From Flavisolibacter sp. (lineage in GTDB: Bacteria > Bacteroidota > Bacteroidia > Chitinophagales > Chitinophagaceae): a DNA stretch of 6,535 nt. Shown here piece by piece: positions 1 through 5,500 of this stretch. Under the pieces are notes generated by a model that saw nothing but the letters and a program-made list of their open reading frames with translations, made no database searches and was not told the DNA's origin. Position numbers and translations under genes: made by a program. Where the stretch lies: NCBI GenBank assembly GCA_013695175.1, contig JACDAZ010000396.1, positions 1 through 6,535 of the forward strand, written 5' to 3'. Within the stretch, counting starts at the first letter, position 1. Each line of letters begins with the position of its first letter.

Positions 1-1864
1 GTTTTATGTGAGGGGAGGAGGTCCTGACCAAAACCTTATCATGCTGGATGATGCGGTTGTTTACAATACAGGTCATCTATTTGGTTTCTTTTCCATCTTT
101 AATTCAGATGCAATAAAAAACACTTCTCTTATCAAAGGTGGTATGCCGGCGCAATATGGCGGCAGGTTATCATCTGTATTGGATATAGCCATGAAGGATG
201 GAAATATGAATGAATTTACCGGCGAAGGAGGTATTGGACTAATAGCATCAAGATTATCATTACAAGGACCTATTGTAAAAAATAAAGCTTCTTTTATGAT
301 CTCCGGTCGCAGGACTTATGTAGATGCTTTGGCTAAACCTTTTATAAATAAAGAAAGTGATTTTTATGGCTCCGGTTATTATTTCTACGACCTGAATGCT
401 AAATTAAACTACAGATTCTCTGAGAAAGACAGGGTTTTTTTAAGTGGCTATTTCGGCAGGGATGTTTTTACTTTCAATAATGCAAAACGATCTTTTAAAG
501 CAAATATTCCCTGGGGAAATTCAACGGCTACTTTAAGGTGGAATCACGTTTTTAATCCAAAATTGTTTGCAAATACAACACTTGTTTTTAATGATTACAA
601 GTTTAAGTTTGGAGCAGAACAACAGAATTTCCAGATTTCACTTGCTTCCGGCATCAGGGATAATAATATGAAAATTGATTTTGATTTTTATCCTGCTTCA
701 AAACATGTAATGAAGTTTGGCGCTCTGGTTACTTATCATAAATTCATTCCTAATGTTGTAACCGGTCAGCAGGATTCCGTTGTATTTTCTCCAAGTAACG
801 AAGACACTAAATATGCTTTTGAAAAAGCTTTATACATACAGGACGATTGGGATGTTTCAGAAAAAATAAAATTAAATTTTGGTGTTCGCTGGAGTGGCTT
901 TACCCAGGTTGGACCTTATAGGTTATATGAAAGAGATGCAGATCAAAATAAAATTGACAGCACCATTTATACAAGCTTTCAAAAAATAAAAAATTACCAT
1001 GGCTTAGAACCCAGGGCTACAATAAGGTATGCAGTTGCTGAATCTACTTCTTTAAAAGCATCAATAACAAGGAACCTGCAATTCATTCACCTCGTAAGTA
1101 ATGCCGGTACTACACTGCCTACAGATCTGTGGGTGCCCAGCACATACAGGGTAAAACCACAAACAAGCTGGTTATATGCTGCCGGCATATTTAAAAATTT
1201 TTTGGATAATGCATTGGAAACATCGGTTGAACTTTATTATAAAGACATGCAAAATCAAATAGAATACAGGGAAGGGTATACACCGGGTTTGACCGATCCT
1301 GAAAATGATTTTGTATTTGGAAAAGGGTGGAGCTACGGTTCTGAATTTTTTATAAATAAAACAAGAGGAACTTTTACCGGGTGGATCGGTTATACATTAT
1401 CGTGGACATGGCGAAAATTTGATGCTTTGAACAGTGGAGAAAAATTTCCTGCTAAATACGACAGGCGACATGATGTGTCTGTTGCCGGAAGTTATGAGAT
1501 TAATAAAAAATGGAGGTTGGGTGCCGTGTTTGTTTATGGAACCGGCAGTGCAACATCTTTACCTGAGAGATTTTATTTTATAAATGGAGTACTAACGCAG
1601 GAGTTTAGCCGGATCAATCAATACAGACTGCCGTCCTATCACAGGTTAGACCTTTCTGCTACTTATAATCCAATACCAAAAAAACAAAGGAAAATAAAAA
1701 GTCATTGGGTGTTCAGCATCTACAATGTGTACAGCAGGCTAAATCCTTATTTTATTTATTTTGATCAAACAGGTAATCCTTTTGATGCCACACTAAAAGT
1801 AGAAGCCAGGCAGGTTTCTCTTTTTCCAATCTTACCATCTGTAACATGGAACTTTAAGTTTTAA
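1..1864 (+). CDS. TonB-dependent outer-membrane receptor, C-terminal part (5' end outside window)
   Basis: The reading frame is open from base 2 (Phe-Tyr-Val before the RGGGPDQN motif), so the true start lies upstream and the GTG at 8 is an internal valine. The visible 618 residues start in the plug domain: RGGGPDQNLIMLDDAVVYN, then FNSDAIKNTSLIKGG and QYGGRLSSVLDI, all typical of Bacteroidota receptors that carry an N-terminal carboxypeptidase-regulatory-like domain. From about residue 70 there are alternating amphipathic strands and aromatic girdles of a 22-stranded barrel, ending in a terminal strand closing on Phe (TWNFKF), as expected for BAM-dependent insertion. Family members are usually near 800 residues, so about 150-200 residues, including signal peptide and regulatory domain, are probably missing. 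Such receptors use TonB energy to import ligands across the outer membrane. The substrate cannot be read from the sequence. It is not clearly SusC-like and no SusD gene follows. The downstream neighbour is a secreted peptidase 52 bases away. Confidence 0.93.
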   Translation, partial: FYVRGGGPDQNLIMLDDAVVYNTGHLFGFFSIFNSDAIKNTSLIKGGMPAQYGGRLSSVLDIAMKDGNMNEFTGEGGIGLIASRLSLQGPIVKNKASFMISGRRTYVDALAKPFINKESDFYGSGYYFYDLNAKLNYRFSEKDRVFLSGYFGRDVFTFNNAKRSFKANIPWGNSTATLRWNHVFNPKLFANTTLVFNDYKFKFGAEQQNFQISLASGIRDNNMKIDFDFYPASKHVMKFGALVTYHKFIPNVVTGQQDSVVFSPSNEDTKYAFEKALYIQDDWDVSEKIKLNFGVRWSGFTQVGPYRLYERDADQNKIDSTIYTSFQKIKNYHGLEPRATIRYAVAESTSLKASITRNLQFIHLVSNAGTTLPTDLWVPSTYRVKPQTSWLYAAGIFKNFLDNALETSVELYYKDMQNQIEYREGYTPGLTDPENDFVFGKGWSYGSEFFINKTRGTFTGWIGYTLSWTWRKFDALNSGEKFPAKYDRRHDVSVAGSYEINKKWRLGAVFVYGTGSATSLPERFYFINGVLTQEFSRINQYRLPSYHRLDLSATYNPIPKKQRKIKSHWVFSIYNVYSRLNPYFIYFDQTGNPFDATLKVEARQVSLFPILPSVTWNFKF

Positions 1865-1867
1865 ATA

Positions 1868-1877
1868 AAACCGGTTT
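1868..1877. other. Perfect 10-bp palindrome just after the receptor stop codon
   Basis: AAACCGGTTT lies four bases after the receptor stop, in the 52-base gap before the peptidase gene. It has no loop and no following T-run close enough to make it a convincing terminator, so it does not clearly separate the two genes. It could be a protein-binding site or chance, given how common CCGG is in this window. The rest of the gap is AT-rich. TATCTTCT at 1891-1898 loosely resembles a -7 box but has no TTTG partner at the right spacing. Confidence 0.25.
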
Positions 1878-1916
1878 ATAAAATTTATTTTATCTTCTCG
1901 CATTAAATCATACTCA

Positions 1917-3470
1917 ATGAGAAAAATTGCCATTCTGTTTCCTGTATTATTTTTAGCTGTTCTAACTTACTCACAAAATGATGCGCCTGATCTTAATGTT
2001 GTAAATAAAATAAGACAAGAGGGAATGCAGAATTCAAAAGTGATGGAAATTGCTTTTTACCTGACAGATGTTTCAGGACCACGGTTAACTGCATCACCGG
2101 GTTATTTAAATGCTGCTAACTGGGCTAAAAATAAATTAACAGCATTGGGTCTTTCAAATGCAGTGGTAGAACCATGGGGTGAGTTTGGAAAAGGATGGCA
2201 GCAGGAGCGATCTTATGTTGCCATGACAAAACCTTATTATCAGCCATTTATTGCTATTCCAAAAGCATGGACCAAAGGAACACCCGGTAATAGTACAATG
2301 AAGGGTGAAGTGATCTTAATTACAGCAAAAGATTCAGCAGGATTGAAGCAATATGAAGGAAAGCTGAATAATAAAATAGTAATGACATGGAATGCAGATA
2401 CATTAAAGCCTTCTTTCAAGGCAGATGGAAGACGCTGGGAGGATACAACTTTAGAAAAAATGGCTGCAGCTGTTCCGCAGGAAAATATGGCAAGGGGAGG
2501 AAGAGGTAATCAGTCTCCGGAATGGATGGCAATGCAGGCTTTTAACCGAACATTGAATGCAATGATGCTAAAAGAAAAACCAGCTCTTATTTTAAGCATG
2601 AATGCAAGAGGAAATAACGGAACCTTGTTTGTTAGCAGCGGTGGACAATATCAAAAAGATGCGCCTGAAGCACCTGCAAGTGTGGTAATATCAAGCGATG
2701 AATATTTAAAACTGCAAAGATTAATTAATGCAGGAATTAAAGTAGAATTAGAGGCTGATGTAAAAACAAGATTTTTTACTGCTGATCTCAAGGGTTATAA
2801 TGTAATTGCAGAAATACCGGGTACTGATCCTGTATTAAAAAATGAAGTTGTAATGCTGGGTGCCCATCTTGATTCCTGGCATGGATCAACCGGTGCTACT
2901 GATAATGCATCAGGATGTGCCGTAATGATGGAGGCTGTTCGCATTTTACAAGCTTTAAATATAAAACCACGTCGCACTATCCGAATTGCTCTTTGGGGTG
3001 GTGAGGAACAGGGCTTACATGGTTCACGCAATTATGTAAAAAACCATATTGGCGACCCGGCAACAATGGAATTAAAACCGGCTCACGAAAAGATTTCTGC
3101 TTATTATAATTTAGATAATGGTACCGGCAGGATAAGAGGCGTTTATTTGCAGAGCAATTCCGGTGTTTCTCCTATATTTTCAAAATGGCTGGAACCTTTT
3201 AAAGATTTGGATGCAACAACAGTAACAATCTCCAACACCGGTGGTACTGATCATTTGTCTTTTGATGCTGTTGGCATTCCCGGTTTTCAGTTTATACAAG
3301 ATCCAATAGAATACAGCACAAGAACTCACCATACAAATATGGATAGTTATGATCACCTGATTCCGGAAGATTTAAAACAAGCTTCTGTTATAGTTGCATC
3401 ATTTGTTTACAATACGGCTATGCGTGATGAAAAACTGCCACGTAAAGAATTACCAAAACCAAGAAATTAA
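1917..3470 (+). CDS. Secreted M28 family zinc metallopeptidase, carboxypeptidase Q-like, with PA-type insert
   Basis: This complete 517-residue protein has a Sec signal peptide (charged MRK, hydrophobic core, likely cleavage near Ser19/Gln20), so it acts in the periplasm, at the surface or outside the cell. Residues about 125-290 look like a protease-associated (PA) domain with a long Met/Gly-rich insert (about 165-215). The M28 catalytic core follows and all expected zinc-site residues are present: His317 in GAHLDS with Asp319 behind it, Asp329 in ATDNASG as bridging ligand, Glu363 (general base) and Glu364 (ligand) in WGGEEQG, Asp400 in NLDNG, and His472 in HHTNMD. The GTDHLSFDAVGIPG stretch and the late HHTNMD motif match the carboxypeptidase Q/PGCP branch, which releases amino acids from short peptides. 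Exact specificity is inferred. The ATG at 1917 is chosen because it begins the signal peptide; no Shine-Dalgarno is seen, as is usual in Bacteroidota. It may be co-transcribed with the receptor gene. Confidence 0.93.
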   Translation: MRKIAILFPVLFLAVLTYSQNDAPDLNVVNKIRQEGMQNSKVMEIAFYLTDVSGPRLTASPGYLNAANWAKNKLTALGLSNAVVEPWGEFGKGWQQERSYVAMTKPYYQPFIAIPKAWTKGTPGNSTMKGEVILITAKDSAGLKQYEGKLNNKIVMTWNADTLKPSFKADGRRWEDTTLEKMAAAVPQENMARGGRGNQSPEWMAMQAFNRTLNAMMLKEKPALILSMNARGNNGTLFVSSGGQYQKDAPEAPASVVISSDEYLKLQRLINAGIKVELEADVKTRFFTADLKGYNVIAEIPGTDPVLKNEVVMLGAHLDSWHGSTGATDNASGCAVMMEAVRILQALNIKPRRTIRIALWGGEEQGLHGSRNYVKNHIGDPATMELKPAHEKISAYYNLDNGTGRIRGVYLQSNSGVSPIFSKWLEPFKDLDATTVTISNTGGTDHLSFDAVGIPGFQFIQDPIEYSTRTHHTNMDSYDHLIPEDLKQASVIVASFVYNTAMRDEKLPRKELPKPRN

Positions 3471-3489
3471 TTTAAGGTTTCGGTTTCTT
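3445..3489. terminator. Possible bidirectional terminator hairpin spanning two convergent stop codons
   Basis: The left arm, AAGAA (3445-3449) then ACCAAAACC (3452-3460), pairs with GGTTTCGGT (3476-3484) then TTCTT (3485-3489). That gives 13 base pairs with one A-C mismatch (3455/3481) and a two-base bulge (3450-3451). The 15-base loop (3461-3475) contains the peptidase stop codon at 3468-3470 and the minus-strand stop at 3472-3474. With one base between the genes, any shared terminator must sit within coding sequence, and this is the best structure there. No strong T-run follows on either strand, so the terminator function is inference. Confidence 0.35.
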
Positions 3490-4272
3490 AATAAAAGGAT
3501 CGTATATAAACCGAACCTTGGCGCTTTTTTCTTCTGTTGAAGTAAGGTATAACCGATAACGTTTATCACCGGCAGTAACAATAAGTAAAGCTGTATTGGG
3601 AGGTATAGAACCAAGGTTTTCAGCTACCATTTCTACTTCCTGAAAAGTGTTTTCCAGGTCTATTTTTACATAAACTGTAATGGGTTTCGTATCGAGCCGC
3701 TGGTTGGAAAGAACCAATTTATTATTTACAAATACTGATATACTGTCACCATCAATTTCGCCGTTATCATAAAAATCCAATCGCAACATACCGGTATCCA
3801 CTTCTACTTCCTGAATTTCCTTAAATGCTGATTCTTTTACTCTTGTTAAAACCAATTGTCCCGGCTGGCAATCATAAGCAGTATTCATAACCTTACCATT
3901 CCAGCTTCCATTTAATATTTCTTTTTCACCATTGCGGCTGTACCACAACTCATAAAATTTAATGCAAGGTGTACAATCAGCCGGTATCCTGAAAGTTTGT
4001 ACAGGACCTTCCTGCAATGAAAGCTTCCTGGAATGGGTGTTATAGGTGCCTTTATACCTTTTTTTTACATAATTGCTGATGTTTGAATAATGATAAGTAG
4101 CTCCTTCCACATCATCACCTGAAAGATTTATTTGTAATTCGATGTAGTAAACAGAAAAACAACCACCTGCCTGCTGAGTCAAGGTTCCTTTCCAGATACC
4201 ATTTAAATCCTGGGCACCAGCATTTGTACCTTGCAGCAACCAAATAAACAGTATAAGCAGCAGTTTTTTCAC
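3472..4272 (-). CDS. Secreted two-module protein of unknown function (short paralogue)
   Basis: The product has 266 residues and no function I can name. A signal peptide covers residues 1-21 (MKK, Leu-rich core, likely cleavage around AGAQ), so the mature protein is exported. The N-terminal module (about 22-145) opens with LNGIWKGTL, has alternating beta-strand character suggestive of a small barrel, and contains four cysteines (38, 100, 103, 135) that could form two disulfides. A short linker leads to a C-terminal beta-rich module (about 163-258) with YDNGEIDGD, NQRL, MVAENLGSIPPNT and GDKRY. The downstream-directed neighbour at 4330-5424 has the same two modules, so this is a tandem duplicate. 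The start is GTG at 4270-4272: the 57-base gap behind it has no in-frame ATG, and GTG begins a well-formed signal peptide. The stop is one base from the convergent peptidase stop. It is probably transcribed with the upstream paralogue. Confidence 0.8.
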   Translation of the reverse strand: MKKLLLILFIWLLQGTNAGAQDLNGIWKGTLTQQAGGCFSVYYIELQINLSGDDVEGATYHYSNISNYVKKRYKGTYNTHSRKLSLQEGPVQTFRIPADCTPCIKFYELWYSRNGEKEILNGSWNGKVMNTAYDCQPGQLVLTRVKESAFKEIQEVEVDTGMLRLDFYDNGEIDGDSISVFVNNKLVLSNQRLDTKPITVYVKIDLENTFQEVEMVAENLGSIPPNTALLIVTAGDKRYRLYLTSTEEKSAKVRFIYDPFIKKPKP

Positions 4273-4329
4273 AAAGGAAAAATAACAGGAATTGATATAA
4301 TAAATTGAAAATTTATATGAATGGTTATT

Positions 4330-5424
4330 CTACTTTGGCTTTTGATAGCGAAAGCGGATCATAGCGTTTTTTTGCTCTGTTGTTGTTATGCGAACTTCAT
4401 ATCTTTTATCTCCATCATAAATAAGCATCAATGATGTGTTAGGTGGAATCCTTCCCATATTTTCTGCAACCATTACTATTACGTGCTCACTATATTCTTC
4501 ATTCATCTTTATTGTAAAGGTTATTGGTGATGCAGATAAGCGTTGATTTGCTAACAGAAGTTTATTATCCATATAAACCGAGATAGTGTCATCATCTATT
4601 TCTCCATTATCATAAACTTTTATGATGATCTCCTCATTATTTACAGTTAATGTTCGCACCAGCTCATTATGCCTGGACCTTGTAACAGCCGGTATTTGTA
4701 TTAGATTAGGTTTTATCGTCGTTTTCACTTCTTCTTTTGAGGGCAGTTTTTGCACTTGTTCATTTGAAGGCTTTTGTACCTGTGGTGTTGTCGTTTTTGC
4801 TACCGGTGGTTTTTGAACTGGTTTGTTTTGCACCGGTGGTTTAGTGACGGTACTGTTAGTTGCCGGTTTATTTGTACTTGTTGTGGGTGATTTCTGAACA
4901 GGCTTTGTACGGGCAATTGGTTTTTCACGTAAAAAAGGTTCTACATAAAAATCAGAAGTAGTTACTTTTTTTAAATAAACTTTTCCGCCTCCACAATTAC
5001 CACCGGTTTCTATTTCAAGTAAAGGATAAGATTTTTCGTATGAACTTGTATAAGTTCCTTCCAGTAATTCTACATTTCCTGATTTTGTGTATTTGAGCCT
5101 GCACTTCATGATGCAGGCAACAGAACCACCAGCCATTCTTAATTCTATTGTTCTGATTTCCTGAACCAATGCAGTTTTTGATGCCCTGCTATAACTACCG
5201 GTTAAAGTTGCTTTACCATAAAACCTGGAATCTAAATACGAATATGAAACACCCGATACGGAATTGTTGTTGTTTTGCTCAATCTGTAGTTCAAATTTAT
5301 ATTGATCCGGACTTGGGCCTTCTGTAACAAAATGACCGCGCCAGATACCTGTTACATTCTGAGCTGATGCAGTAAAGGAAAAACACAATAAAAGAGTAAG
5401 GAGTTTTACAACAAGCAACTTCAT
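4330..5424 (-). CDS. Secreted two-module protein of unknown function with Pro/Lys/Thr-rich linker (long paralogue)
   Basis: This complete 364-residue protein has a signal peptide at residues 1-22 (MKLLVVKLL, cleavage near ASAQ). The N-terminal module (about 23-155) begins VTGIWRGHF and has Cys104, Cys108 and Cys144, which match three of the four cysteines in the short paralogue; the first cysteine is absent and the CxxC pair is CxxxC here. That leaves an odd number in the mature chain, so one is free, bound to a partner or unpaired. Residues about 168-238 form a low-complexity linker rich in Pro, Lys, Thr, Gln and Val (KPVQK, KPPV, TPQVQKP), likely extended and disordered. The C-terminal module (about 266-360) carries YDNGEIDDD, NQRL, MVAENMGRIPPNT and GDKRY and is about half identical to the paralogue by eye. 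An extended linker of this kind would suit crossing periplasm or peptidoglycan, but that is inference. The ATG at 5422-5424 faces thrS across 76 bases. Confidence 0.82.
   Translation of the reverse strand: MKLLVVKLLTLLLCFSFTASAQNVTGIWRGHFVTEGPSPDQYKFELQIEQNNNNSVSGVSYSYLDSRFYGKATLTGSYSRASKTALVQEIRTIELRMAGGSVACIMKCRLKYTKSGNVELLEGTYTSSYEKSYPLLEIETGGNCGGGKVYLKKVTTSDFYVEPFLREKPIARTKPVQKSPTTSTNKPATNSTVTKPPVQNKPVQKPPVAKTTTPQVQKPSNEQVQKLPSKEEVKTTIKPNLIQIPAVTRSRHNELVRTLTVNNEEIIIKVYDNGEIDDDTISVYMDNKLLLANQRLSASPITFTIKMNEEYSEHVIVMVAENMGRIPPNTSLMLIYDGDKRYEVRITTTEQKNAMIRFRYQKPK
4711..4923 (-). repeat. Low-complexity linker-coding region with degenerate KPxVQKP-like repeats
   Basis: This stretch codes for residues about 168-238 of the long paralogue. 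Short degenerate units recur: KPVQKSP, KPPVQNKPVQKPPV, PQVQKP, QVQKLP. At DNA level the 11-mer ACCGGTGGTTT (plus strand) occurs at 4802-4812 and again at 4832-4842, exactly 30 bases apart, which suggests slippage or local duplication built the linker. The short paralogue has only about 17 residues here, against about 110 between the modules in this gene. Confidence 0.7.
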
Positions 5425-5460
5425 TGAACGTGAAATTAATTATTAACTATGCTCAGGTAT

Positions 5461-5500
5461 CTCTTACTGTGGCAAAGAGTTGTTAATTTTGCGGCTCTTT
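5461..5500. promoter_or_regulatory. Three-part inverted repeat (CTCTT / AAAGAG / CTCTTT) immediately before thrS
   Basis: CTCTT (5461-5465), AAAGAG (5474-5479) and CTCTTT (5495-5500) lie in order, so the central arm can pair with either flank: a 5-bp stem with a 9-base loop, or a 6-bp stem with a 15-base loop. The second stem ends directly against the ATG at 5501 and, in RNA, could hide the start codon region. At DNA level it encloses the candidate -7 box. Mutually exclusive pairing is what an attenuator or translational switch would show, and thrS is autoregulated in some bacteria (for example E. coli). The stems are short and AT-rich, so function is uncertain. Confidence 0.3.
5484..5491 (+). 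promoter_or_regulatory. Candidate Bacteroidota -7 promoter box for thrS
   Basis: TAATTTTG matches the Bacteroidota -7 consensus TAnnTTTG at every fixed position. No TTTG-type -33 element is visible at the usual 17-23 base spacing upstream, which weakens the call. If used, transcription would begin only a few bases before the ATG at 5501, giving a leaderless or nearly leaderless thrS mRNA. Confidence 0.33.

Noticed and set aside
8..10. GTG at 8 as a start codon of the receptor
   Set aside because: The frame continues open to the window edge with Phe-Tyr before it, and RGGGPDQN is an internal plug motif; a protein starting here would lack a signal peptide and most of the plug.
2795..3031. 78-codon minus-strand open frame inside the peptidase gene
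   Set aside because: It is antisense to the zinc-site region of a clearly real gene, has no recognisable domain or signal, and its composition follows from the opposite strand.
4300..4316. Seven-bp stem (ATAAATT/AATTTAT, 3-base loop) between the two secreted paralogues
   Set aside because: The stem has no G-C pair and no following T-run, so it is too weak to call a terminator; the 57-base gap is more consistent with read-through.
4622..4816. 64-codon plus-strand open frame opposite the long secreted paralogue
   Set aside because: It is antisense to the linker and C-terminal module; its Cys/Phe/Thr-rich low-complexity product simply mirrors the linker repeats.
5442..5476. Possible minus-strand promoter for the secreted pair: TTTG (5473-5476) with TAGTTAAT (5442-5449)
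   Set aside because: The -33-like TTTG is good, but the -7 candidate matches the consensus poorly and the spacer of 23 bases is at the limit, so I do not list it as a feature.
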